From Arenibaculum pallidiluteum (GTDB lineage: Bacteria > Pseudomonadota > Alphaproteobacteria > Azospirillales > Azospirillaceae), in NCBI RefSeq assembly GCF_017355985.1, contig NZ_JAFIQU010000015.1, positions 98,454 to 162,453 on the forward strand: 64,000 nucleotides of DNA. The letters run 5' to 3'. Below are positions 51,082 to 61,691 of this stretch, piece after piece (position 1 is the first letter of the stretch; every line of letters starts with the position of its first letter). Below the pieces are notes generated by a model. It did not search any database. It was not told the origin of the DNA and saw nothing but the letters and a program-made list of their open reading frames with translations. The translations under genes and the position numbers were made by a program.

Positions 51082-52707
51082 ATGGACCTCTGGTACAAGA
51101 ACGCCGTGATCTACTGTCTCGACGTCGAGACCTACCGCGACGGCAACGGAGACGGGGTCGGTGATTTCAAGGGCCTGACGGAGTGCCTGCCGCATATCGC
51201 GACGCTCGGCGCCAACTGCGTGTGGCTGCTGCCGTTCCACCCGACGCCCAACCGCGACAACGGCTACGACATCACGGACTACTACGGCGTCGATCCCCGG
51301 TTCGGAAGCCCCGGCGACTTCGTCGAGTTCATGCACGCCGCCAAGGGCCAGGGGCTGCGCGTAATCATCGACCTGGTCGTGAACCACACCTCGGTCGAGC
51401 ATCCCTGGTTCCGCAGCGCCCGGTCGAGCCCCGATTCACCCTTCCGCAACTGGTACATCTGGGAGGCCGAGAAGCCCGAGAATGCCGACGAGGGAGTCGT
51501 CTTCCCCGGCGTGCAGGAAAGCACCTGGACCTACGACCAGGAGGCCGGGGCCTGGTACTTCCACCGGTTCTACAAGCACCAGGCGGACCTGAACGTCGCA
51601 AACCCCGAGGTCCGGCGCGAGATCGAGCGGATCATGGGCTTCTGGCTGGAGCTCGGCGTGTCGGGCTTCCGCATCGACGCCGTGCCCTTCCTGATCGAGC
51701 ACCAGGGAGACCCGCCCGAGGGACGCGAGAACCCGCACCACCTGCTGACCGAAATGCGCGATTTCCTGGCCTGGCGCAAGGCCGGGGCGATCATGCTGGC
51801 CGAGGCGAACATCACCATGGACGAGGCCGGCGCCTATTTCGGCAACGGCGACCGGATGCACCTGATCTTCAACTTCATCCTGAACCAGAGCCTATTCCTG
51901 GCGCTGGCGCGGGGCGAGGCGGACCCCGTCCGCCGCGTGCTCGGAACGGTCCCCGAAATCCCCGAGACGGCGCAATGGGCGACCTTCCTGCGCAACCACG
52001 ACGAGCTGGACCTCGGCCGCCTGTCCGCGTCCGAGCGCCAGGAGGTCTTCGACGCCTTCGGCCCGGATCCCGGCATGCAGCTCTACGCCCGCGGCATCCG
52101 TCGCCGGCTGGCCCCCATGCTGGGCGGTGACCAGCGCCGCCTCAAGATGGCGCACAGCCTGATGTTCGCCCTGCCGGGCACCCCCGTCCTCTGGTACGGG
52201 GAGGAGATCGGCATGGGTGAGAACCTGGAACTCCGCGAGCGCGACGCGGTGCGAACCCCCATGCAGTGGGACGACACCCGGAACGGCGGCTTCTCGGATG
52301 CGCCGGCCCAGGACCTGGTCCGCCCGCCGCCCGGCGGCGCCTTCGGCCCCGACCGCGTGAACGTGCTGAGCCAGCGCGACGCCAACGGCTCCCTGCTGGA
52401 CTTCGTCCGGCGCCTGATCCAGACCCGGCGCGCCTGCCCGGAGATCGGCTGGGGCCGCTGGACGAGCCCCGACCTCGGCGCTCCGGGTGTCCTGGCCCTG
52501 CGCTGCGACTGGCAGGGCCGCACCGTGGTCACGCTGCACAACCTCGGGGATTCCGAGGCCGAGGTCGTCCTGGGCGGGTCCGAGGATTCCGAATATCTCA
52601 GCCTGATCGCCGAGGATACGGCGCAGACCCACTACCGGCCGGACGAGCCGGTCCGGCTTCCGCCCTATGGATGCCGCTGGCTGCGCTTGCGCCGACGCGG
52701 CACCTGA
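51082..52707 (+). CDS. GH13 alpha-glucosidase/trehalose synthase-type enzyme
   Basis: A 541-residue GH13 enzyme. The (beta/alpha)8 barrel motifs are all seen: DLVVNHTSVEHPWF, GFRIDAVPF (nucleophile Asp), IMLAEANITM (acid/base Glu), FLRNHDELDLG (stabilising Asp). The N terminus LWYKNAVIYCLDVETYRDGN is typical of trehalose synthase and related enzymes; it lacks the maltokinase fusion. It probably interconverts or hydrolyses maltose-type sugars. Divergent from the rhodopsin-transducer gene. Confidence 0.9.
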   Translation: MDLWYKNAVIYCLDVETYRDGNGDGVGDFKGLTECLPHIATLGANCVWLLPFHPTPNRDNGYDITDYYGVDPRFGSPGDFVEFMHAAKGQGLRVIIDLVVNHTSVEHPWFRSARSSPDSPFRNWYIWEAEKPENADEGVVFPGVQESTWTYDQEAGAWYFHRFYKHQADLNVANPEVRREIERIMGFWLELGVSGFRIDAVPFLIEHQGDPPEGRENPHHLLTEMRDFLAWRKAGAIMLAEANITMDEAGAYFGNGDRMHLIFNFILNQSLFLALARGEADPVRRVLGTVPEIPETAQWATFLRNHDELDLGRLSASERQEVFDAFGPDPGMQLYARGIRRRLAPMLGGDQRRLKMAHSLMFALPGTPVLWYGEEIGMGENLELRERDAVRTPMQWDDTRNGGFSDAPAQDLVRPPPGGAFGPDRVNVLSQRDANGSLLDFVRRLIQTRRACPEIGWGRWTSPDLGAPGVLALRCDWQGRTVVTLHNLGDSEAEVVLGGSEDSEYLSLIAEDTAQTHYRPDEPVRLPPYGCRWLRLRRRGT

Positions 52708-52824
52708 GGGACGTGCCGAGCGATATGCCGAGGGCTGCGTCAGCGGATGCGCCGTCCGCCGCCTTGCCGTGTTGATCGGGAAGGGGCCGGCGCCTGGCGC
52801 CGGCCGGTCAGACAGGAGGACGGC

Positions 52825-53010
52825 ATGGCCGAACGGCCGCAGAACGAGGCGCAGGGCACCGAGACGCCCGAGCGGGGCGAGGAGCACCAGGACCTGACCA
52901 GGACGCCCGGCGATGGAACGCTGAAGGGCTCGACCCCCGCAGGGACCAGCCTGGAGGAGCTCAAGCGCCGCGGCACCGAGGACGACATCAGCCAGCCCGG
53001 CACGAGCTGA
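52825..53010 (+). CDS. Small hydrophilic protein
   Basis: A 61-residue, highly charged, presumably disordered protein (MAERPQNEAQGTETPERGEE to the C-terminal GTS). Not recognised. A perfect AGGAGG lies 5 nt upstream, which is the main support for its being a gene. The composition resembles stress-related small hydrophilic proteins, but that is only a resemblance. Confidence 0.6.
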   Translation: MAERPQNEAQGTETPERGEEHQDLTRTPGDGTLKGSTPAGTSLEELKRRGTEDDISQPGTS

Positions 53011-53098
53011 GCGGCGCGAAGAGCCGGGCCGGCGCAGCCCGCTGCGATGCGTCGGCCCGATCGGCGGCCCGATTGCGCTCCAGCCGATCCCGCCGGTC

Positions 53099-53428
53099 TC
53101 AGACGGCGGCGCGGAGCAGCCCGCGGTCGCGCGCCAGGAGCATGATCCCCACGTCGCGCCAGCAGGCGACCAGCGGGCTGCGATCGTTCCCGGGCTCGCT
53201 GCGGATGTCGTAGCCGCGCTCGAGGCAGAAGGGCACGGCGCGGCTGCGCCCGATCTTCGTGTCGAACTCCTCGGCTACCCCCTCCCAGACCTCGTCCTCG
53301 CAATCGGGTCCCGTCTGGAACAGGTCCGTCAGGAGCTGCTCCAGACGGCGCTCGTATTCCTCGCTGAAGCGATCGTGGGAAAACGCCTCGAGATCCTTCG
53401 CCCGCTGGGCGACCGAGATCACCTGCAT
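53099..53428 (-). CDS. Hypothetical protein
   Basis: A 109-residue protein (MQVISVAQRAKDLEAFSHDR...) with a helical N-terminal half and a conserved-looking GYDIRSEPGNDRS segment near the middle. No signal or membrane segment and not recognised. AAGGATCC precedes the ATG. It is 73 nt downstream of the HD hydrolase gene on the same strand. Confidence 0.68.
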   Translation of the reverse strand: MQVISVAQRAKDLEAFSHDRFSEEYERRLEQLLTDLFQTGPDCEDEVWEGVAEEFDTKIGRSRAVPFCLERGYDIRSEPGNDRSPLVACWRDVGIMLLARDRGLLRAAV

Positions 53429-53501
53429 GGATCCTTCACTCCTGGAACCCGCGAATTCGTATGGCGGAGAACGCGGCGGGACGGCGAAGGTTCAGGCGGG
53501 C

Positions 53502-54173
53502 TCAGGCAGCGGGCCCCGATTCGTTGCCCGATTCCCCAGCCGGCGGGCGCGCGTGCCGGCGGCTCGGCCGCGGTCGCGGCCGCGCGGGCGGCACCGGCGC
53601 CAGCTCGCGATAGCGGGCGAGGAAGTCCTCCATGGCCTCGTCAGGGGCGAGCGGCCTGATCGGTTCCGGATCCGGGGGCGGAAGATCCCGCCAGTTCAGC
53701 CGGTGCGGCGCGCAGAGATCCCGCAGCTCGGTGGCCAGGGCACGCAGGTCCGCCGTCTTCACGGCGTCGGGCTGCGGGTAGCGCAGCCGGAAGCGTGCCG
53801 CCAGCGCCTTCTTCAGGGGCTCCACCGCGGCCTGGATCGCCGGGCGCCCGATGCGAACCTTCCACGGCGTCGGCCAGTCGCCGGTGAAGGCCTCCTCGCA
53901 GTCATGCATCAGGGCGTCGTAGGCGTATTCCTCGGCGACGAGGCGGCTCGCCAGGACGCAATGCTGGGCCACCGAGAAGAACGCGATGGTGTTGCCGACG
54001 AAGCGGCACTGGTAGGCGAGCGGCCTTGCGATGTCCTCGATCTCGAAGGGGCCGAAGTCGGGGTTCGCCAGATCCACGGTGCGCCCCGAATAGGTCAGCA
54101 TCACCGCGGTGGGCTCGGGGATGTCGAGAAGGTCGAACTGGTCGGGGTTCGGTCGCGGCCGGCGCGAAGGCAT
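53502..54173 (-). CDS. HD-domain phosphohydrolase (YfbR-like)
   Basis: A 223-residue protein with HD-domain features: FSVAQHCVLASRLV supplies the first His, LMHDCEEAFTGDWPTPWK gives the HD pair and downstream acidic residue. These resemble 5'-nucleotidase YfbR-like hydrolases. The C-terminal 45 residues are Pro/Arg-rich and likely disordered. The substrate is probably a nucleotide; this is inferred from the family. Confidence 0.82.
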   Translation of the reverse strand: MPSRRPRPNPDQFDLLDIPEPTAVMLTYSGRTVDLANPDFGPFEIEDIARPLAYQCRFVGNTIAFFSVAQHCVLASRLVAEEYAYDALMHDCEEAFTGDWPTPWKVRIGRPAIQAAVEPLKKALAARFRLRYPQPDAVKTADLRALATELRDLCAPHRLNWRDLPPPDPEPIRPLAPDEAMEDFLARYRELAPVPPARPRPRPSRRHARPPAGESGNESGPAA

Positions 54174-54207
54174 GGAGCGTCACCCTGTCAGGAGGTCGGC
54201 CAGCCTA

Positions 54208-54244
54208 GAGCATCTTCGGGTCCGCGCAGAACCCGAAGATGCTC
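54208..54244. repeat. Hairpin repeat, CTAGAGC-type
   Basis: GAGCATCTTCGGGT (54208-54221) and ACCCGAAGATGCTC (54231-54244) form a 14-bp stem with a 9-nt loop, flanked by CTA. Lies between ald and the HD gene, both on the minus strand, and may act as ald's terminator. A related element occurs at 60288-60369. Confidence 0.8.
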
Positions 54245-54262
54245 GCCCCGCCCTGCCCCGCC

Positions 54263-55381
54263 TCAGGCGGCGACCGCCGTGCGGGGATCGGCCAGGGGCG
54301 TGCCCAGCGCCTCGGCCACGGCCGCGTAGGTGATCCGGCCCTCGTGGACATTCAGGCCACGCAGCAGGCCCGGGTCCTCGGCCAGGGCGCGGCGCCAGCC
54401 CTTGCCGGCCAGCGCCAGCGCATAGGGCAGCGTCGCATGGTTCAGCGCCTGGGTGGAGGTGCGGGCGACCGCACCCGGCATGTTCGCGACGCAGTAATGC
54501 ACGATGCCGTCCACGACATAGGTGGGATCGCTGTGGGTCGTCGCGTGGCTGGTCTCGAAGCAGCCGCCCTGGTCGATGGCGACGTCCACCAGCACCGAGC
54601 CCCGCCGCATCCGGCCGAGATGCGCACGGTGGAGAAGCTTGGGAGCCGCGGCGCCCGGGACCAGGACCGCGCCGATCACCAGGTCGGCATCGGCGGCCAC
54701 CGCCTCGACCGCCTCGGCCGAGGCGAAGGCCGTCTTCAGCCGCGGACCGTAGAGATCGTCGAGCTGGGCGAGCCGGGCCACCGAGCGGTCCAGCACGACC
54801 ACGTCCGCGCCCAGGCCGAGCGCCATGCGCGCCGCGTTGGCGCCAACCACGCCGCCCCCGATCACCGCGACCTTGGCCGGCAGCACGCCCGGGACCCCGC
54901 CCAGCAGCACGCCCGACCCGCCCTCGCCACGGTGCAGCGCCACCGCGCCCACCTGCACCGACATGCGCCCCGCGATCTCGCTCATGGGGGCCAGCAGCGG
55001 CAGGCGTCCGGCCCGGTCCTCGACGGTCTCGTAGGCGATGGCCGTGCAGCCGCTCTCCATCAACAGGCGCGCCTGCTCGGGGTCCGGCGCCAAATGCAGA
55101 TAGGTGAAGAGAAGCTGGCCCGGGCGCAGCATGCGGCATTCCTGCGGCTGCGGCTCCTTCACCTTTACGATCATCTCCGCCGTGGCGAAGACATCGGCCG
55201 CGGTCGGCGCCAGTCGCGCGCCGGCCGCGACATAGTGCTCGTCCGCGAAGCCGATGCCGGCGCCTGCGCCGGTCTCGACGAGGACGTCGTGTCCCGCCGC
55301 GGTCAACTCGCGCACCGATGCCGGCATCAGGCCGACCCGGAATTCCTTGTCCTTGATCTCTTTAACGATGCCGATTTTCAT
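54263..55381 (-). CDS. ald: Alanine dehydrogenase
   Basis: A 372-residue NAD-dependent enzyme that converts L-alanine to pyruvate and ammonia. N-terminal [20 protein letters not shown], substrate residues in [10 protein letters not shown] (Lys) and FTYLHLAPD (His), and NAD motif [17 protein letters not shown] match the family at the usual length. AGGGAG lies 9 nt upstream. Divergent from an Lrp/AsnC regulator (AldR-like) that probably induces it with alanine. Confidence 0.95.
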   Translation of the reverse strand: MKIGIVKEIKDKEFRVGLMPASVRELTAAGHDVLVETGAGAGIGFADEHYVAAGARLAPTAADVFATAEMIVKVKEPQPQECRMLRPGQLLFTYLHLAPDPEQARLLMESGCTAIAYETVEDRAGRLPLLAPMSEIAGRMSVQVGAVALHRGEGGSGVLLGGVPGVLPAKVAVIGGGVVGANAARMALGLGADVVVLDRSVARLAQLDDLYGPRLKTAFASAEAVEAVAADADLVIGAVLVPGAAAPKLLHRAHLGRMRRGSVLVDVAIDQGGCFETSHATTHSDPTYVVDGIVHYCVANMPGAVARTSTQALNHATLPYALALAGKGWRRALAEDPGLLRGLNVHEGRITYAAVAEALGTPLADPRTAVAA

Positions 55382-55520
55382 TTGAAGCACTCCCTGCGCC
55401 ATTGCATGGCTTGAAAATGATAAGCCTGCCGGCACGGGCATGTTCTTGCGAACGATTGCAGGCTTTGCGAGGCAGTGCTAGCGTCGTCGCAAGATCTGCG
55501 ACGCTTTCGAAGATCCTTGC
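55382..55520. promoter_or_regulatory. ald/Lrp divergent promoter with inverted repeats
   Basis: A 139-nt gap. CGTCGCA (55485-55491) and TGCGACG (55497-55503) form a 7-bp inverted repeat around AGATC, close to the regulator's start; GGCTT/AAGCC (55408-55426) flanks an AT-rich core near ald. Several binding sites per gap are normal for Lrp-type regulators. Confidence 0.5.
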
Positions 55521-55988
55521 ATGCGCACGCTCGACCCGATCGACCGGAAGATCATCCGCCTGCTGCGCGCCGACGGACGCATGAGCAACGCCCGGCTGGC
55601 CGCCGCGGTCGGCCTTTCGCAGTCCGCCTGCCTGCGGCGGCTGCACCAGCTCGAGCATGCCGGGGTGATCCGGGGCTATACCGCGCTCGTGGCCGAGGAC
55701 GCCGCGGACGAGGGCACGCTGGTGCTGGTCCAGGTCACGCTGGACCGCCAGACCGAGGACGCGCTGCGGCGCTTCGAGATCGAGGTCCGGAAATGCCCGG
55801 AGATCCAGGAGTGCCACCTGCTCTCGGGCTCGTCGGACTACCTGCTCCGGATCGCCACGCGCACGGCCGCGGACTACGACCGCATCCACAAGGACGTCCT
55901 CTCGCGCCTGCCGGGAGTGGCGCGGCTGGTGTCGAGCTTCGCGATCCGCTGCATCGTCGCGCGCCCCCGCGAGCCCGCCGACGCCTGA
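55521..55988 (+). CDS. Lrp/AsnC-family regulator (AldR-like)
   Basis: A 155-residue Lrp/AsnC regulator. The HTH reads NARLAAAVGLSQSACLRRLHQ (split) after the LDPIDRKIIRLLRADGR helix; the C-terminal RAM domain binds an amino-acid effector (EIQECHLLSGSSDYLLRI). Divergent from ald, so it is the likely alanine-responsive activator of ald. Confidence 0.92.
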   Translation: MRTLDPIDRKIIRLLRADGRMSNARLAAAVGLSQSACLRRLHQLEHAGVIRGYTALVAEDAADEGTLVLVQVTLDRQTEDALRRFEIEVRKCPEIQECHLLSGSSDYLLRIATRTAADYDRIHKDVLSRLPGVARLVSSFAIRCIVARPREPADA

Positions 55989-56087
55989 ATCCATTCGAAC
56001 TTCGCGCCGTGAAGCGTGTTCATCCTGCGGAATTCGAACGGGCGGGAGCGAACAATCGTGAGTGCGAAGCCGAGGGGCGCCAACATC

Positions 56088-58360
<2,273 letters not shown>

Positions 58361-58361
<1 letters not shown>

Positions 58362-58388
58362 GGGCGCGGTCCCCATGAAAGGCGCCCC
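58361..58388 (+). terminator. Hairpin at the glgX stop
   Basis: GGGGCGC (58361-58367) pairs with GCGCCCC (58382-58388); it overlaps the last base of the glgX stop. No T-run, so termination is only possible. Confidence 0.4.
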
Positions 58389-58452
58389 GAGGACGGCCCC
58401 GCGGACGGTTCCGTGGCCGCCCCGGGGCTCGAAAACCACGCTCGGTGCTTGA

Positions 58453-60228
58453 ATGACCTTCGCGCAGGCCGCCGCCTTCGCCCTCGTTCTCGGGATGGTC
58501 GGCCTCTTCGTCTGGGACCGGATCCGGTACGATCTCGTCGCGCTGATGGCGCTCGGATGCGCGATCGTCCTGGGCCTGGTCCCACCCGACAAGGCCTTCT
58601 CCGGCTTCGCCGACGACATCGTGATCATCGTGGCCTCGGCGCTGGTCGTCAGCGCCGCGGTCGCCCGCTCGGGCGCCGTCGAGCGGATGATGCGGCCGGT
58701 CACGCCGCATCTGCGCACCGCGACCCAGCAGATCCTCGTGCTGTCGTCGCTGGTGACCGCGCTGTCCGCCCTGGTGAAGAACATCGGCGCCCTGACGATC
58801 TTCCTGCCGGTCGCGTTCCAGGTGGCGCGCCGGTCGGGGATCTCGCCGTCGCGGCTGCTGATGCCGCTGTCCTTCGGGTCGCTGCTGGGCGGCGTGGTGA
58901 CGCTGGTCGGAACCTCCCCCAACATCATCGTCTCGCGCATGCGCGAGGAGCTGGTGGGCGCCCCCTTCCGCATGTTCGACTTTGCACCGGTCGGCATCGG
59001 CATCGCCCTCGCGGGGGTGGCGATGCTCTCGATCGCCTGGCGCCTTCTGCCCGATCGGCGCGGCGCGGCGCCCGAAGGACCGGTGATCGAGGACTACGCG
59101 ACGGAGGTGCGGCTGCCGGCCGGTTCCCCCTTCGTGGGCAGGACCGTCTACGACCTCGAGACCGCCGGCGAGGGCGACGTCACGGTCGCGGCCATCATCC
59201 GCGAGAAGGTGCGCCGCTACGTCCCGTCGGGGCACTGGACCCTCTTCGCGGACGACCTTCTGGTCCTGGAGTCCAACACGGGCGCGCTTGAGCGGATCGT
59301 GAACCGCGCGGGGCTGGAGTTCGTCGCGCCGGGCCGGCGGGCCGCCGCCGAAGGCGCGCCGCGCGAGCTCGGCATCGTCGAGGCGGTGGTCGGCCAGGGC
59401 GCGCCGATCATCGGCCAGTCGGCCGAGGCCCTGCGCCTGCGCGACCGCTACGGGATCAACCTGCTGGCGCTGTCCCGGCGCGGGCGGCCGGTGACCCAGC
59501 GCCTGCGGCGCGTGCGCTTCAAGGCCGGCGACCTGGTGGTCTTCCAGGGCGGGGGCGACACCATGACCGACGACCTCATGGCGCTGGGATGCATGCCACT
59601 GGCCGAGCGCAGCCTCCGCCTGTCGCGCGGCTGGCGCACCTTCCTGCCCATCGGGATCCTGGTGGCCGCCATGGCGCTGGTGACGGCGGGCGTCTTCGGC
59701 GTCGCCACGGCCTTCTTCCTGGCCGCCGTTGCAGTCCTGCTGACGGGGCAGCTGAGCCTGCGCGAGGCCTACGAGGCCGTCGAATGGCCGCTGCTGGTCC
59801 TGCTGGGCGCGCTGATCCCGGTCAGCGACGCGCTGCGGACGACCGGCGGCACCGAGCTGATCGCCGGCTGGCTGTCCATGGCGGCCGGCGCCCTGCCGCC
59901 CCTGGGAGCCCTGGCCCTGGTGCTGCTGGCCGCCATGGCGGTCACGCCGTTCCTGAACAACGCCGCGACGGTGCTGGTCATGGCCCCGATCGGAGCCGGG
60001 CTCGCCCGCAACCTGGGGCTCGACCCGGACCCGTTCCTGATGGCGGTGGCGCTCGGCGCCGCCTGCGACTTCCTGACCCCCATCGGACACCAGTGCAACA
60101 CGCTCGTCATGGGACCCGGAGGATACCGCTTCGGCGACTATTGGCGGCTCGGGCTGCCGCTCTCGGTCATGGTCGTGGTGCTCGGCACGGGGCTGATCTC
60201 GGTGTTCTGGCCGCTCGCCGCGGGCTGA
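58453..60228 (+). CDS. SLC13/DASS-type transporter with TrkA-C domains
   Basis: A 591-residue polytopic protein. Two DASS halves flank a cytoplasmic region with two TrkA-C (RCK_C) domains at about residues 215-380 (AGSPFVGRTVYDLE, DDLLVLESNTGALER). Transport motifs are TLVGTSPNIIVSRM in the first half and PFLNNAATVLVMAPIGAGLA in the second. The substrate may be a dicarboxylate, sulfate or other anion; not resolvable. No clear ribosome site upstream. Confidence 0.88.
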   Translation: MTFAQAAAFALVLGMVGLFVWDRIRYDLVALMALGCAIVLGLVPPDKAFSGFADDIVIIVASALVVSAAVARSGAVERMMRPVTPHLRTATQQILVLSSLVTALSALVKNIGALTIFLPVAFQVARRSGISPSRLLMPLSFGSLLGGVVTLVGTSPNIIVSRMREELVGAPFRMFDFAPVGIGIALAGVAMLSIAWRLLPDRRGAAPEGPVIEDYATEVRLPAGSPFVGRTVYDLETAGEGDVTVAAIIREKVRRYVPSGHWTLFADDLLVLESNTGALERIVNRAGLEFVAPGRRAAAEGAPRELGIVEAVVGQGAPIIGQSAEALRLRDRYGINLLALSRRGRPVTQRLRRVRFKAGDLVVFQGGGDTMTDDLMALGCMPLAERSLRLSRGWRTFLPIGILVAAMALVTAGVFGVATAFFLAAVAVLLTGQLSLREAYEAVEWPLLVLLGALIPVSDALRTTGGTELIAGWLSMAAGALPPLGALALVLLAAMAVTPFLNNAATVLVMAPIGAGLARNLGLDPDPFLMAVALGAACDFLTPIGHQCNTLVMGPGGYRFGDYWRLGLPLSVMVVVLGTGLISVFWPLAAG

Positions 60229-60287
60229 ATGGCCGGGGCGACCTCCCCGGGCCGCCGCGGAGGTTCCATCCGGCACGGGCGTGTTCT

Positions 60288-60369
60288 GGAGCGGATCGCG
60301 TGAATCCGCTCCGACTTGGATGAGGCCGGACGCGATTTGAGGTTCAAAGCGAACCTCAAATCGCTCTAG
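60288..60369. repeat. Two-hairpin repeat element
   Basis: Hairpin one: GGAGCGGAT (60288-60296) / ATCCGCTCC (60304-60312). Hairpin two: GCGATTTGAGGTTC (60332-60345) / GAACCTCAAATCGC (60351-60364) with AAAGC loop, ending in TCTAG. The AGAGC/GCTCT edge is shared with the 54208 hairpin. Looks like a dispersed intergenic repeat that may also terminate the upstream gene. Confidence 0.75.
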
Positions 60370-60429
60370 CCTGGATACCGGCGGCGGCGCACGGCAGCCT
60401 CGGGGTCCCGGCGCGGCCGTCCCGGTTCG

Positions 60430-60717
60430 ATGCAGAGGGGTGTCCTCTTGGACCTGATCGACCTCGAAACCTTCCGCCAGTCCCGGCAGGCCGTCCCGCT
60501 GACCCGGGCAGCCAATGCCTTTCTCGCGACCGCGACCGAGCAGAACCAGGCCGGGGTCGAGAAGGACCTGCTGCTGCGCGCCATGACCATCGCGCTCGCC
60601 AAGCTGGTGGTGGAGTGCTCGGAGCCCGGCGAAGCCTCTAACATCGCGCGCAGCATAGGCGAAAGCCTGCCCCGGCTCGTCGCGCATCTGGAGCGCAAGG
60701 AGGAACCCGGAAACTGA
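60430..60717 (+). CDS. Small hypothetical protein
   Basis: A 95-residue helical protein (MQRGVLLDLIDLETFRQSRQ...) without signal or membrane segment; not recognised. An alternative start lies at LDLIDLE (TTG, 60448). It ends 20 nt before the BASS transporter, so they may be co-transcribed. It follows a hairpin repeat cluster. Confidence 0.65.
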   Translation: MQRGVLLDLIDLETFRQSRQAVPLTRAANAFLATATEQNQAGVEKDLLLRAMTIALAKLVVECSEPGEASNIARSIGESLPRLVAHLERKEEPGN

Positions 60718-60737
60718 ACCCGCTCTTACCCCTGTCT

Positions 60738-61661
60738 GTGCTGCGCTGGGCTGCGCGGCGCACGCGGCTCGTCCTGCCCGCCGGGATCCTGCTCGGCCTG
60801 ATCGCGCAGCCGCTGGCGGCCGCGCTGAACCCGCTGCTCGGCCCCGCAGTCGCCCTGCTCCTGGTCGCCGGCATGATGCGCGTCGAGTGGCCGGCGCTGA
60901 GGGCGGCGCTCCGCCGCCCGCTGCCGGCACTGCTGGGCATCCTTTGGCTCTGCGCGGGGCTTCCGCTCCTGGTGCTGATGCTGACGCTGCCGCTGGGACT
61001 GCCTGCCGAGTTCCGCACCGTGCTGGTCATGGTGGCGGCCATGCCGCCGATCCTGTCGGGACCGGCGCTCGCCGGCCTGCTGGGGCTGGACGCCGCGACG
61101 GCGCTGGTGGTGATGGTCGTGGCCACCCTGGCCTCGCCCTTAACGCTGGCCGTCTTCGCCGGCCTGATGGATGCCGGCTCCGGCGGCGCCGTCGAGCCGC
61201 TGGCGCTGCTCATGCGCATGGGCGCGATCGTCGGCGGGTCGGTCGCGCTGGCGCTGGTGCTGCGTAGGCTTCTCGGCCCCGCGCGGCTGGCACGGCGCCG
61301 GGCGGAGATCGACGGGATGGGCGTCGTGCTTCTGCTGGCCTTCGCCGTCGCCGTGATGGACGGCATGGCCGGGCGCCTGATCGCCGCGCCGGGACTCGTC
61401 CTTCTCTATGCGCTGGCCGCCTTCGCCCTGAACCTCGGAATGCAGGCCGTGACCCGGCTGGTCTTCCGCCCGGCCGGGCCCCGGCTCGCCACGACGCTGG
61501 CCTTCCTGGGCGGCAACCGCAACGCGGCGCTGCTCCTGACGGTGCTTCCGGCCGAGCCGGCGCTTGTTCTCTACGTGGCGGCTGCTCAGTTCCCGATCTA
61601 CCTCCTGCCCTCGCTCCTGATGCCGCTGTACCGGCGCCTGGCCGCGCAGGAAGGACCGTAG
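60738..61661 (+). CDS. BASS-family (bile acid:Na+ symporter-like) transporter
   Basis: A 307-residue protein with about 9-10 helices, GTG start. The pattern GPAVALLLVAGMMRVEWPAL and AMPPILSGPALAGLLGLD, plus FLGGNRNAALLLTVLP near the C terminus, matches the BASS/SBF superfamily. The substrate is unknown. The start is uncertain because no clear ribosome site precedes it. Confidence 0.78.
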   Translation: MLRWAARRTRLVLPAGILLGLIAQPLAAALNPLLGPAVALLLVAGMMRVEWPALRAALRRPLPALLGILWLCAGLPLLVLMLTLPLGLPAEFRTVLVMVAAMPPILSGPALAGLLGLDAATALVVMVVATLASPLTLAVFAGLMDAGSGGAVEPLALLMRMGAIVGGSVALALVLRRLLGPARLARRRAEIDGMGVVLLLAFAVAVMDGMAGRLIAAPGLVLLYALAAFALNLGMQAVTRLVFRPAGPRLATTLAFLGGNRNAALLLTVLPAEPALVLYVAAAQFPIYLLPSLLMPLYRRLAAQEGP

Positions 61662-61691
61662 GACCGCAGCTCCCGTCCCGCGCCGAAGGGC

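Noticed and set aside
53508..54173. HD protein as a GSR or ppGpp (RelA/SpoT) hydrolase
   Set aside because: It lacks the extended HD block and the synthetase or TGS domains of RelA/SpoT; the short AQHC and HDCEEAF motifs fit YfbR-like hydrolases.
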